Shown here piece by piece: positions 1-12,902 of a stretch of 64,000 bases of DNA. The DNA is from Bigelowiella natans CCMP2755. Its lineage: Eukaryota > Cercozoa > Chlorarachniophyceae. The DNA lies in the NCBI GenBank assembly GCA_000320545.1, contig ADNK01002758.1:62001-126000 (forward strand), read 5' to 3'. Both the position numbers and the translations under genes were made by a program. The notes beneath the pieces were generated by a model. The model searched no databases. It was not told where the DNA came from and was given only the letters and a program-made list of their open reading frames with translations. Position 1 is the stretch's first letter. Each line of letters begins with the position of its first letter.

Positions 1-724
1 AACACGTGTCTTAGAGTCGCCATCATCATCTACTTCTTCAACTTTTGCAACCTTCCGCTTTTTTGCCGTTTTTTTTTTTTTTTTCTCCTTTGGTTTAGGT
101 TGATCCTTTTGAGAAAGAAAATCCCTAAAGAATAATGGTAGCAGAGTATTCTGATCTGTTTTTAGCATCAAGCTGTGTTTTTCTGTCCACATCGCCGTTC
201 ATTCTCGTTTCTACTATTCCATTCCTCGTATCTACTCCTTCCCTCCTCGTGTGTTTTCTACCATCATCTTTACTTTGTTTCTGTCTTCTTCTCCTAACTA
301 CTCTCTAACATACTCCAAAGCATCCTGCACAGTCTTCTGATCTTCTGAGCTTAACTCTTCAAAATGTTGCAAATCGTCGATTGATTCAACCTGTGATAAT
401 GATAAATATTCTTGGTTGTGAATCAAGCACCTTTACAATTACCACGCACCTTTTTCGTTGTCTTTCGCTGTCGGAGCTGCATCTGGAAAAATGGAGATAC
501 CTTATACCAAGTCGTCATCAAAGATCCGTCGTCTTTGAATGGGTTAGGACCTAGGCAAAACATAACCATCGCCCATTAAGAAGCAAACATAGTAGTAGTA
601 GATGAGAAATATCATCACCGATAGAGCCAATCCTAAGCTCGCCCTTGGCAATTTTTTCCTTGGACTTCTTACACTTGCTTCGGCCATTACTAGCTCTTTC
701 GACAACAAAAGATCTATCTGCCAT
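1..724 (-). CDS. PARP-type zinc-finger-like protein, N-terminal part (runs off left edge)
   Basis: Four exons with matching phases: 724-619, 550-450, 390-302 and 124 to beyond base 1. The start is ATG at 724 (MADRSFVVERASNGR). Exons 1 and 2 join into the hallmark of a PARP/PADR-type finger: GRSKCKKSKEKIAKGELRIG followed by NPFKDDGSLMTTWY. Exon 3 encodes an acidic segment (VESIDDLQHFEELSSEDQ) of the kind that follows this finger in protist proteins, and exon 4 is a Lys-rich, nuclear-localisation-like linker. This finger type binds DNA breaks in PARP1 and DNA ligase III. Here the usual C-x2-C reads C-K-K-S and the usual H-x2-C reads K-V-S-P, so only one of four zinc ligands remains. The catalytic or other domains, if any, lie outside the window. 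Family assignment is firm; zinc binding and function are doubtful. Confidence 0.75.
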
Positions 725-1368
725 TGACTTATTAGCGTTAAATTAAAATGGTTGTGGTCTTCTTCTTCTTCTTGAGTCGTTGTAGTAGCACACGCTCGGT
801 TGCTCCACGTCTCTTCGTCGTCGTCTTCTTGCTTCTTCTGGTTCGTTGGCGTTTTTTATCTTATTTAGAATATTTTATGTTGTCGTCAGTAAGAATTCCT
901 TGTGATTTAATAAGAATTGGTAGTATATGCAAAAACATTCAAATCTGAACAGGCGACAATACTTGCGTAGGAATTGTGGAGTGTAACGGCATGAGGTGTC
1001 CAGAAAAATGGAACCCACATGCACGTGACAATCTCTGTGTCTCCAGGTCACTATTGTGTCTGTCTGTCGTTACCAAATAATTAAGGCTCAGAAGATCCTT
1101 CCTTAAAGTCCTTAGTTACTTATCTCAATTGCAAAATATCCGACTTTTATGGTTTTCTAAGCATAGTAGAGACCGAAAAACGCAGTAGCCTGTTTAAGTA
1201 GTATAGTATTTCTACCTTCACTTCATTCCCAATGGATAGAACAATAATCAACTTCCACTTTGATTGTTTCATGGAAAGGGATAAATTTCACCTGTGCGGC
1301 TGAACATTGAGATTGGAGCGAGTAGGAGCAGGAATCGAGAGAGAGAGAGTCAATATTCACATAGAGTC
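725..1368. promoter_or_regulatory. Head-to-head spacer between the PARP-finger and coiled-coil genes
   Basis: About 640 bases separate two diverging starts. It should hold both promoters and 5' UTRs. I see no clear TATA box or other core motif, apart from a short GA run near 1340 just before the + strand start. It has no CTAG clustering, in contrast to the tail-to-tail spacers. Confidence 0.4.
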
Positions 1369-1766
1369 ATGAAGTCTACTGTGCGAAGAAACACGACGAT
1401 TCCACCCGTCAACACCAGGTAGTTGAAGTATTTTCAATACAACATAAAAGTATTTAATATTTAATGTCAATGATAAATTTCACCAGTCACTCGGATGGTG
1501 TTGATTAATGTTATTAGGATGAGCGTAATGTTTATAGTTACATGTGTGAATGATCTAAGAATCGAGTGTAAATAAATAGGCGACCAAAAACTTCTGAGGG
1601 ATATACTATTCCGTCACGAAGAAGCACAAATCGTTTGACTTCTAGGAATAATTCCCCACCGCCTTTGAAGCTCCAATCAATTTCAAAGAGGAAGCTAAGT
1701 TTATCATCCAGAAGACCCGGAATTAAAAGGTATCCTACATCTTTTGAGCTTGGCACACACACACAC

Positions 1767-1803
<37 letters not shown>

Positions 1804-1967
1804 ATTTTCTCTATTAATGAGGTTCTTCTGAAATTTCTGAGAGAATCTTGGCTATTTGTTACCCTAGCGTTCTTCTAACACTCCACCGACTCTTTTCCTC
1901 CTCAAATTCTGTAATAACAGCCCCCCTTCATATAGAACCACTTCAAAACTAAGCAAAACCCCCAAAG

Positions 1968-1998
<31 letters not shown>

Positions 1999-2006
1999 TG
2001 TGTATT

Positions 2007-2047
<41 letters not shown>

Positions 2048-2327
2048 CGACCGACTTTTAATCTATGTAACACCTATTATACGAAAGATGCGCGTAGATA
2101 GGTTCTTCTTTACTTTGATTGACTAATATCTAGATATCCTCTCCATTGTAATACTATGGGTGATGATCATTATCATCGTTATCATTTCTCAGCCTCATTC
2201 AAAAAGATTTCTACCACATCGAGATACAGCCCTTATTTTGACCATGATGTAAGTTATTATTGGGGGTTGGGGGAAGACTGACTGGGTTATAGAATTCATG
2301 TGTCAAGTTGCCAAGAATGTAGTTCAC

Positions 2328-2379
<52 letters not shown>

Positions 2380-2662
2380 AAAGAGAGAATCTTTATACAA
2401 GAAGCGAAACCTATTATTTTGTGTGAATAATCCAATGATTACTACTCATAAATACAATTCTTTAGGGCCAAGCATTCAACTTCGGTGCTTCATCATCACC
2501 GTCTTCGTCGTTATCATCATCATCATCCATTGCAACAGGGAGAAAAGGAGGAGGAGGGACTGGTAGGAGAACTAGCAGGACGATGGTCATGTCTTCTTCT
2601 GAGGATTGTAGCAGATCTCAGGTAGTAATTGATAGCAGCTAATAGTAGTAGTAGTAGTAGTT

Positions 2663-2704
<42 letters not shown>

Positions 2705-4887
2705 ATGGTTATTATGGACAATATAGCAGTAGCTACAAGCAGTAGGGACATATTCTGTAGCTAATGGAAAATGAGGCAGCAGCAGCAGCAGCAGCATCAC
2801 CTTTAATAACAGACAATTATTTTTCGCATTATTACCATATCAGGAGAAGAAAACCAGGGGAACATTGAGCGGCGAAGGATCATCGTCATCGTGTTCATCT
2901 CCTTCTTCCTTAACAGGCGCAATAAGTAGTTTTTTCAAGGTTAAAGAAGTTCCTAGAACTGTTGAAGGCCTTCGTAAACGAGTAGTGTCATTTAAGGTCG
3001 TAAACTACTAGTACTCTTAGTACCAGTGCTAGTAGTAGTAGTAGAGTAGTAGTAGTAGTAAGTAGTCGTAGAAAGGACACACACGATATTTTCTGGTAGT
3101 ATGTGATGTTCTCCTAATTTGTGTTCCTTTTCCTCTTTTTCGGATGCAATGAACTTTAAACTGATATCCATGTAGAAAGCAGTCTTTTGTTAATTGTGAT
3201 CTCGCTTTGCATATTCCACAGCAAGCTGACCTATTCTACTCTTACTTCTATTTTTAGAGAAAGAGGCGCGGGGAACTCGAGACAATAGAACTCATGCAAA
3301 CGGAATTAGGGAAAATTTTTCACACAGCTAAGCGTGAATTTAAGATTAATTCAAAAATCGCAACAAAGTTTTCGAAGCTGGATAAGCAACAAGTGGAGCA
3401 AATCCTACGTATTCAGAAGTCCCGTGTGTCCGTTCTTATCCAACGACTTTCGCAGCTCAAAATCGACTTGGAAGCTGCACGAATTGAGAGAAATTCTGTG
3501 GAATACTCGCTGGAATATCGATGTTACCAAGAAACAACAGCAAGAATTCTTCATCTAGGAAGAAAAATGAAGGCTGTAGGAAATCTCATAGCAGCGGATA
3601 ATAGCATGAATAACAACTGCAGTAACAATAATATCAGCAGCTTTGTAGCGAAAGATAGAGACTCAAGAAGAAGCAGTCCAACACGTAGCGGCAACATCGA
3701 CAACAACAACAACAACAACGAGGAATATAGCGGTTGTTATGTTTGAGAATTGACATACTCGTAGTAGTCGACATAGACTTAGTGATGACACAACCCTTTT
3801 GTGATGTAAGAATCATGTTAGCACCATCGTTGTTGCGAATTCAATCGACACACACACAACAATGGTTGCTTGTTGTTTATCGTTGACCTTTGTCCTTCCT
3901 TCTTTTTCTTCCTCTTCTTCTTCGTGTTCTTCAGAGAGACCGACATCATCGTCTTCATCATCACACTATGGTATCCCAGCTCTTCCAAAATTCCAAAATG
4001 GAAGTGCTGATGGTGGTAGTAGTCCTCCTAATTTTGATGGTGGTGGTGGTGCTGCTGCTGCTACGACTGCACAAGCTGCAAAATTCAAGGCACTCGTAAA
4101 TTGTGTAGCCAAAGCAGAAGAGGAGCATGACTTGCTTCAAGCACAACTTGATGCAATCTCAGATTGGGTTTATCTCAACAAAAAATACCCTAATAACTCG
4201 TCGTCATCGTCTTCTGAAAGCAGCAGCAGCACCCGCAGCAGCACAACAGTCAAGACAAACAAGAGTGATGAAGAATCAATAGGCGGGGGCACTACTACTG
4301 AGTCTCACAGCGATGATAACAACGGTGACAACAGCAACGAAATTAAGATGAAAAAGAAAAAGAAGATACGTAGTAGTAGTAGAAGTAATAGTAGTGCGGC
4401 AGTCGATAAGGAAGAGGAAGGAGAGGAGAATGAGAATAACAACAACAACAACAACAACACAGGAACGGCGATAACAAGACCTCTTGTTGCAACGACGAGA
4501 GAACAACTGCATATCGAGCAAACATGCAAGGAGCTAACACGGGATTTAGATGACCTCAATTTACAGCTTGAGGTAGTAGTAGTAGTAGTAGTAGTAATAG
4601 TAGTAGTAAGTGATGTTGCTGCTGCTGCTGGTGAGGATGATGATGATGACGATGATGATGATGATGATGACGTAGGCTAATAGTGGAAGATGATGTGTAC
4701 AATACTAGATGTGTGTGTGTGTGTGTGTGCGTGTTGCATAGATGAGTGAGCGTATATGCATACGTAATGTCTCTAATACTGCCTGGATAAAAATAATAGT
4801 GTTCATACTAGTTTAAATGATGTAATGAAGCTCTTCATGATGTATGCATGCATCAGTCGTCCTCATCATCATCATCATCAATGCCAC

Positions 4888-4918
<31 letters not shown>

Positions 4919-6441
4919 CTTCTTCTGCTTCTTCTTGTTGTTGTTCTTCACAGGCGTTGAAGAGGCTACGTAGCCGAAACGACGAATACGTAAGGAAGAG
5001 AAACAACGCAATGACAGCACAAAACCGGAATATACAAGCGAAACATGAAGTAGAGCTCGAGGAGGTGCAGGCAAAAATAGGTCAAGGACGAAGAGTGTAT
5101 ATAATAGCAGTAGTAACAATAGCGAGGACTGTCATTAGTAACACAGAAAAATGTAAAAATACTACCTCCAATATTATTAAATAGTGACGTGCATTCACAT
5201 TCATCATCATCTGCTTTTTCTTCATCTTTTTTGACCACCATCATTATAACTGTCTTTCATCATTTAGATTTCGAGAAGGATTCCATGGCGGAATCTGCTA
5301 GGAGATTACAACATTCTAAATTACGTGTGCTACGATTAGAAGAGAGTGTAAAAAGTATCAAAGGGGGTGGGGTGGTGAAAACCGGAGATGGGGAGCTATT
5401 AATGATTACAACGAGTCAAGAAGACGAAATTGCTGAGATAAAACAAGATCCTTCTGCTGCTACAAGTACAAAGAAAATTATCAAAAATGGTGATGATGAT
5501 TATGATGATGATGATGATGAGGGAGAAGAAGAGAGGAGGAGGGGGGGTGATGATGCTACTGAGATCCAAACGCTCACGGCCATCGTTGCGAAGTGTAAGG
5601 AAGACATTGAATATGAATCTACTCGACTCTGTGAAATAGGAGGACAAGAAACGTAAGAATGAATTCATAAAAGAAGAAAAACAGCCAGTGTGAAGATCTG
5701 AGAGATGAAAAAGTATCATCACGAAGAAGAATCGTTCTGCCAAACCTGAGGCACACCATCGTCATTCATCATCATTATCATTATCATCATCATCATCACC
5801 ATTCCAACTTAACGAAGTAGAATAAGGGTAATTCATCTTCTTACTCTTTGTATGGTGCTACTTCTTCTTTTAAGGTTCTCTTCTGCCTCTGACCTTGAAA
5901 TTCTCTCCGTGGAGGAGCTCAAACAGCACGTTCTATCGCTTCTTAGTCAATACGGAGCAGACTACTATAATTACAACAACAACCCCGAGGGCCAGGGAGA
6001 AGAGAACACAGTTAATAATAGTAGCTTTACGACGTCAGGAGGCTACTACTCTGAGATGCGAGCAGCCTTTGAAGCACGCAGAAACCAGCTCAAGAAAGAA
6101 GAACAAGAAGATGGCAACGACTACTCTGATGACTATGAAGAAGATGGTGATGATGATGATAATAATGGAATTGAAGGAGGAGGAACAAAGGCAAGAGTCA
6201 ATAGAAACAGCTGTAGTAAAGAGCCTACCTCATCATTAAATACAACGAGCACATCAACAACAGCTGCAGCATCTAATGACAGCACAGTAGTCGCTCCTTC
6301 TTCCCCTGTGATTTCCGCAAGGATGATCATGTGTATAGTCAAGATACAAATTCGTTTCAAGAAGAAGCTCCAGCAAGCAAGAGAAAGAATCAAAGCTATT
6401 GTGCTACGGGTAGTAGCATTACCACTTCTATTACTACCACG

Positions 6442-6473
<32 letters not shown>

Positions 6474-7253
6474 CAGTCTCTAGTATGTTCAGTGAGTGGT
6501 ATTTAGTACACAACATGAATGATGGCAGCATGATGAGAGCATAATGAGAATAATCGCAAAAGATCTCAAATAATGGTGATGATGATGATGATGATAATCA
6601 GACAGAGCAAACGACTATTATTATTAGTTGTAGTATTCTAGTGAATATCTACTACTATGTTCAATATTGTTGGTTGACTCATACATCGTTCTCCTCCTCC
6701 TCCTACTCCTCCTAGACGAAAGCGGAGCAAGAAGCTGATCTAAAAGCACGTCTAAAACGAGGCAAAATGAAAGCAAACGTCATAGCAAATCTAGCAGGGT
6801 GGAAAGCTCATGGTTCACTAGTTGATGCAGATGCAGATGCAGGTGAGTCCTCTGGTGATAACAATAGCTACGACGATGATGATTTTAGTGGCACCGAAGC
6901 TGAAGCAATTATTAGCAATGACAAAAAAACAGGAGATAGTATTCGGGTAAAAGCAGCAGGAACACCAACAAAAGCGGTCCCAAAGGAAATACAGCAGCAG
7001 CAGCAGCAGCAGCAAGAAAAGGCAAAGGTGGCAGTGGTGGCCAAGAGTGCTTCAAGTGCTACTTTTGCGGCAGCAGGATCACTCGAGGTAGCTCTTATTT
7101 TAGTGTGGATGTGTATGGCGATTGGGGAATGTATTAGAGTAGTAGTGTTATTCGTGTTTTTAATCCGTGTATCATCCATTATTGTTAGTAATTTTTTGTT
7201 ATTTTGCATTGTAGGCCGGAGGTGATAGTGATGATTATAGCAGTGATGATTAA
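1369..7253 (+). CDS. Large multi-exon coiled-coil protein with basic Ser/Arg N-terminus
   Basis: Reconstructed from about a dozen exons. The first is 1369-1418 (MKSTVRRNTTIPPVNTR), then a Ser/Arg-rich exon near 1581-1728 (SRNNSPPPLKLQSISKRKLS), Ser-rich exons near 2.47-2.62 and 2.84-3.0 kb, and the first long helical exon at 3259-3574 (LDKQQVEQILRIQKSRVSVL). Further heptad-like exons follow near 4.05-4.17, 4.48-4.57, 4.95-5.08, 5.27-5.39, 5.56-5.65, 5.88-5.97 and 6.72-6.85 kb. The last exon reads AGGDSDDYSSDD and stops at 7253. The helices are rich in Lys, Glu, Gln and Leu, as expected for an extended coiled coil with a cytoskeletal or scaffold role; that role is inference. Introns are crowded with (TAG)n, (GAT)n, (GT)n and (GA)n runs, so some Ser, Asp or Val runs that appear open may be intronic. 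No family recognised. Confidence 0.65.
1753..2043. repeat. Dinucleotide microsatellites (CA)n and (GT)n
   Basis: An (AC)n tract at 1753-1802, interrupted by CG steps, and an interrupted (GT)n tract at 1972-2043 lie about 170 bases apart in intronic sequence of the coiled-coil gene. They are complementary, so the transcript could fold back on itself. Confidence 0.9.
2332..2703. repeat. (GA)n and (TAG)n microsatellites
   Basis: A (GA)n run of about 40 bases at 2332-2372 and a (TAG)n run at 2643-2703 interrupted by a single TTG. Both flank coding exons of the coiled-coil gene and most likely sit in introns. Confidence 0.9.
4889..4930. repeat. (TTC)n microsatellite
   Basis: About 13 perfect TTC units upstream of a coding exon that starts near 4954. 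Read as RNA it forms an extended pyrimidine tract before the splice acceptor, so it may serve as the polypyrimidine tract of that intron. Confidence 0.85.
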
Positions 7254-7629
7254 GCAGCTTCTTCTCAATACCATACAGCTTCAAGAGCTTATTCCCCTTC
7301 TTCTTATTATTCACAATGCGGAAGGAAGCAGCTAGAGGAGGAGGGGGCATTGACTTCCTTATGGACTTACTTATCATTATTATTACTTTGATAATAATGC
7401 CAGAATAATCTAAAGTATGTGCATTATTACTTTGATAACAATGCTGGAATGCTCCATTGTTTACGTCACGGATGATGTATGGGCGCTTTTCCTGTGTAGG
7501 TATTAAAATCAACCCCAACCTGCGGTTGACGAATTTGAAATGAAGCTCGAGAATACAGCGTATATTTCATTTATTTTTGAATTTTATACAGAGACGAATT
7601 ACTCATGAACATGCTGTGTGTTTAGATGA

Positions 7630-8420
7630 ATCTATGCATATTCGTGGCACGCTAGCTATAGTTTGCTAGCAAGTCCACACGGGAGCGCGTACGTAGCTAG
7701 GTGGATGCGATGCAGTTCTGCTACACATGCAATGATATCGTCTAAGTGCACAGTCGTCAGCATGGTGTGCATTGATGCCGAGCATGTTGACTATATTGCA
7801 TGCACAGGAAGCAGTCGTCAAGCTGCATGGCAAGGTGATTTGTGAACAACATGCTATTGCGACATGTCAATTTATACACTACATAGATGTGCATCATCAC
7901 ATCATCAATAACATAATGACTGCTATTAGCGCTAGTACTGTTTGTGCATGTTTGTAGCAGCTAGACTGTCGTGCCAATGATATCATGCAATTGTTGCGCA
8001 TTCTAGCGCAATGCTATAGATTTTGCAGAGCGCATTAGTGCGCAGGTGTACGTATGCATATCAGTACGCGAGGTCGATCATTGATCGTACGTGCTACTTA
8101 TGGCTACTTGCTAGCTTGGTTGTGGCGTATGTAAGAGACGGATGCAATGAAGTGATTAAATTTTTTCAATGGTCATCCTAATGTAGCTATGCAAAGAGCG
8201 GCTACAGCGCTTATGTTGTATCTGTTCGTCTCTTCTATTATGTGTTTCATGCATTTAAAAGCATCTGTGGCGTATGTATATTTGTGGCAATGTCTTTGTG
8301 ATGTGCCCGCCGATAAACTAGTATGGGTACGTGTGCATGTCATCAAGCTAGCATGGCCGTCGATCTAGCCGTGTGTACTTACACTCATCATCTACAGATG
8401 TGACATAGCGACGTGCATGT
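7630..8420. repeat. CTAG/palindrome-rich island (tail-to-tail spacer)
   Basis: Non-coding stretch between the end of the + strand coiled-coil gene and the 3' end of the - strand MINDY gene. It is enriched in short palindromes: GCTAGC, ACTAGT, GCATGC, CGTACG, TGATCA. Microsatellites, dense in both neighbouring genes, are absent here. Contains copy A of a dispersed repeat. Moderately dense relative to the islands at 21.7 and 29.6 kb. Confidence 0.65.
8125..8252 (+). repeat. Dispersed repeat, copy A
   Basis: About 130 bases here resemble, by eye at roughly 80-85 per cent, the reverse complement of 51120-51267. Shared blocks include TTCAATGGTCATCCT, GCGGCTACAGCGCT and ATGTGTTTCATGCA. No coding capacity and no obvious terminal repeats. 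Probably a degraded short interspersed or MITE-like element. Confidence 0.75.
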
Positions 8421-10129
8421 TGATGCGTGATAGCGATGTATTTTACAATGACCATCATTGAATAGGACTATCATCATTGGGAGCACATCTAATAACTAAT
8501 GCATTGATTAAAGCTCGAGACAGAGAAATGACTTGTTGTAATTCTCCCAAAATAAAGCTACAAAATTTTCAATTCTCCGTTTCAATTTCCACGTACAGCC
8601 GTACACGTGCTCATACAATATATGTACACATATTTATGTGTATATTGCTGAAGTACACATACATATTTGATACATACACATACAAACATGTGCATTATGC
8701 TGCTGCCTATGCGCTTGGAGGTGATCCATCGAAGTCTTTGTCCTGGTGTCGTAGAAGGTTAATAAAGCACACAAACACATCATCAAATATTTAACGACAA
8801 CTGAATTAGGATAAGAAACAGAAGAAAAAGCATAGTGAAAATAGGTACATGTATGCATCATCTCCCACCGAAAAAAGACTAAGAAGGCTAGCTTGTTATT
8901 ACTACCTCCTCCCATGTGATCTCAGCACCTAAGATACGATGATGCGATTGAAAAATACCATAGACGACGACCATGTTAGATACGAAACACTAACACTAAC
9001 ACTAACACCACCACCACCTACTGCTACTACTACTACTGCTACTACTACAACTACTACTACAAATACATTTCAATGTTCTTTGCTCATATGAATATCATGT
9101 TGTCGTGTTTTATCAACTCGAATATCACCATGGGTATTTACTACGACTACCTCCTCCTCCTCCTCCTACTACCTACCTACTACTACTACTACTACTACTC
9201 CTACTACTACTACAAAGATGATGATGGTGATGATAATGATGATACCATATCATTACCAGGGAATTTTGTCCATAAAATGTTTTTTATCTTCGGCGCCTCC
9301 CTGAGAATGCGTGCACGTGATTGAGCGAGTGATGCGAGATTGATGACGAGCATTCAAACAAAAAGACGAAGAGGACCCAACACAACTACTAACTACTACT
9401 ACTACTACTACTACTACTAGTAGTAGTAGTACTATATGTGTTTGAAATGGTGAGTTCGTTCTCCAAAGCTACGTGGACACTGACTACTTGCAACTGCAGC
9501 AGCAGCAGCAGCAGCATAAATCATCATCATCATCATCACGATGAATATCACCTTCGATCCAAAACTGCTTTTTGTAATGGAGGAAGTTTATCGTATTCCA
9601 TCCAGATGCTCCACCCAGCCTACCACAACAACAACAACAACACAAGAGGATCGTAGGAGAGGAGAGGATGATGATAATCAAGAGCACTTTGTGTAGAGAT
9701 AGGTGGTGATTGCTGCGGAAGAGAATAGTAGATAGTAGTAATATTCGTAGTGGTGAAGATAGTAATAAAACTATTCATATTAACAATAATAAGAGTGAGT
9801 AGGATGGATGGGGATGGATCATGGAATATCATCATGATCATCATGATCATACTGCTATAGACCTCTACTCGTGATAGTTTGCATGGTCCTTGGCATACTG
9901 TAGCCTCTGAGCGGAGTAGTGGTAGGTGGGGGAGGAGGAAGTAATAATATCAATCATGATATAATGATGATGGTCAGACAATGACGCTGGAAAACGATAA
10001 TTCGTGAACAACGACCTCTTCTTCTTCTTCTTCTTCTTCTTCTTCTCCTTCTTCTTCTCTCTCTACTTCCTTACTTACTCACCCTACTACTATAGTACTA
10101 CAAGTACTACTCTTAGTAGCATCTCTACC
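8421..10129. other. Probable 3' region of the MINDY gene; microsatellite-rich, unresolved
   Basis: Contains (CTA)n near 9020-9060, 9180-9210 and 9390-9420, and (GCA)n, (CAT)n and (CAA)n runs around 9500-9650. Short open segments on the - strand (for example ARILREAPKIKNILWTKFPG near 9.26-9.31 kb and WNTINFLHYKKQFWIE near 9.57-9.61 kb) could be further MINDY exons, but I could not join them with certainty. Confidence 0.35.
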
Positions 10130-10456
10130 TGCAGGGTTGAGCTTGAAGTAAAGCGTCTTGAATCGATCCGCATAGCATGTTCTACAACGCCACTCTCCGC
10201 TTGTGATAGGCCCCTGGCGACCAAGTCGCATTAGCAGTATTTAGTAGTTGGAATATTGAGAGGGGAGGAGGGGGATTAGGAATATTGATAAGAAGAATAT
10301 AATAGGTAATATCAGCATTTTGTTTCTTCTTCTTCTTCTTCTTCGTATAAATAATATCTTGTTGTTATTTCCACATCATCGTCATCATCATCATCATCAT
10401 CATCATCATCGTCATCTTCCATCAACATGCGTCCCTTTCCATGATCGAAGCAACGT

Positions 10457-10488
<32 letters not shown>

Positions 10489-11155
10489 TAGAAGAACATC
10501 ATCTTAAAAGTAGCAGCGGGCTATTACTATCACCAATACTCTTCTAATGCTACAACCTGCTCGAATACGGGTTGTTTTGGCATATCCTTTGGCCTTTCTT
10601 GACCTAAATCCAAGCTCTATGTATTAGAAACCACCTCCCATTGCCGTTGTTGTTGTTGTTGTTGTTTCCCACCTTTAACGGTTGGATCATCTACAGCAAG
10701 CATCACCTATATAACAAAAACATTGTTTATAATAATAATTGATCATAAAATCATAGTAGAGAGACGATAAGAAGAAGCAGCAAAGGCAACCAATCAATCA
10801 TACGGATTGAAGGAGAAGAAAGAAGGAAGAGGAGAAGAGCAATACCTCCCAACGCCATTTCTCGTATTGACCAACTTTGTTTTTACGATCTTCAGGATGC
10901 GCCTGTGGTAAGATAATGATGGTGATCGTCATTCGTGTGCGTGCAAAGATCATCATCAGAAACCACAATCATGATAAAAATACGAGAGTAGTAGATTCAT
11001 TTCTGTGCTCTTTGCCCAATAATCCTCTTTTATATCCCCCCCCCCACACATACATATACACACACCACAACCTGAACAACGCTCTCAATTTCACCAGGTA
11101 AGGGCTTGAAATAGCTTTCCACACGCTTCTTCGGTGCTAAGTTGTTGTTATTGGT

Positions 11156-11195
<40 letters not shown>

Positions 11196-11295
11196 TAGTA
11201 GGTAGGTAGGTAGAGGAGATAGTAGTAGTATTGGAGCTGGTGATCTCAGGACCTTGCAGTAGTAGTAGTAGTAGTAGTAGTAGTAGTTGCAGTGA

Positions 11296-11332
<37 letters not shown>

Positions 11333-11977
11333 AAGCGTCAATAACAACGCATCATCTTCCTTCCTCTCCTTCTTACCTTCCTTTCATCCCATCACCCCCC
11401 TCTTTGTTTCTTTTGTCATGCGAATTTTCCTTCGCCATCATAATAATACCGGGTGGAGCAATTCCATTGAGTGCCTTGACAGTGATCTTACTCAATCGAG
11501 GACCTTAGAAGAAAGAGAGAGTAAGAGTAAGAAGAAGAAGAAGACAACAACGCCGATAATAATGACGATAATAATGACGATCTATGATGATGGGCTAGGA
11601 AGCAAGAAACCTGTGTGTGTAGGTAAGTCAGTAAGCGATGTGTGATGTAAATATCATCAAACACAACGACAGTACTAAATCAACAAACGATGCAAGTAGC
11701 ATCATCATACATGCTAATACCTCCAGGTGGTAGGCCATTCCAATGGTAAAACGTATAAGTATGAGCAGATCGAAGCTCCTTCTCCTTCTTATCTTCATCA
11801 TCACCATTATCATTGTTGCTGGTGGCCAAATCCTCTAAGTTGTTTGGACATTAGATGCTGCTTTACTTGCTTACTTATTTCATCGTCATCTCATCTTCAC
11901 CACTCTCTTCTAACTTCGCAACCATTATCAACACCAAGAAACCTCGTTTACTTTGCACTACTTCCTTCCACACGTCG

Positions 11978-12017
<40 letters not shown>

Positions 12018-12871
12018 GTACTTGCTAGTACTGGTACTAGTTACTAGTACTACCGTTTGACCACAGTGTAGTGAAATGATCTCCTCCATGCAGGATCCAA
12101 ACGGGGGACTTGGGCGATTTCAATCTTTGAAGCGTGGGATGTGAGAAAAGAGCCAAAACAACGAATTAGAACAGAATAACGGGAGGGGAATAGGTTGATG
12201 ATGATGCTAAACAACTCCTATGCTACGTACGCATCACAAACGACGATTCCATTCTTGAACTCATCCGCAGTGAGCAAACCTGTTGATCACATCATAATAA
12301 TAACTGTATTACATCTTGAAAAAGAAGGAAAACGATGATAATAATAATCATTATCATCATTGTCATCATAATTATATGTGATTATCACTACTATCTCTAC
12401 TATACTATAATAGACTGACCAACTCCAAGGTCCATGTTGACCCAATTATGAGGACGTCCCATCAATGTAAACGCTCCTTAATAACACAACAACAACAACA
12501 ACAACAACGACATACATACTCAATAATAATGATAACAACAATAATAAGGCAGAAGGAGTTATAAGTTTAAGTGAGTACGTTGCTCCTCCATCACATTATG
12601 ATCACTATCATTATCATTATCATATCATCATATCCTAGAATATATGATCTATCTATATATATAATTGTTGATTGATATATTGATTCCCTACCAACATTTC
12701 CCCCTGCCTTCCCACGTATCAGTAAGCTAATCAGCTCACTAGTGCCTGGTCATCAATTGGTAAGAGAAAAGTACACATCATGCATGAATTATGATCATCT
12801 AACCATACACTTGCTGCAAATACCACTGTACGTTATTACTTAGTAGGGATTTGTAGCAGTATTACTCTTAG

Positions 12872-12902
<31 letters not shown>

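Noticed and set aside
1538-2073. Frames encoding Cys/Val or Thr/His repeats on both strands
   Set aside because: They are direct translations of (GT)n/(CA)n microsatellites, open on both strands only because the repeat lacks stops.
7630-8420. CTAG-rich island as a restriction-site artefact or vector join
   Set aside because: The same pattern recurs at six or more separate places with unique sequence between the palindromes, so it is native.
10320-10547. His-rich ORF HHHHHHHHHRH, a possible metal-binding protein
   Set aside because: A (CAT)n microsatellite between MINDY exons; the frame has no other conserved content.
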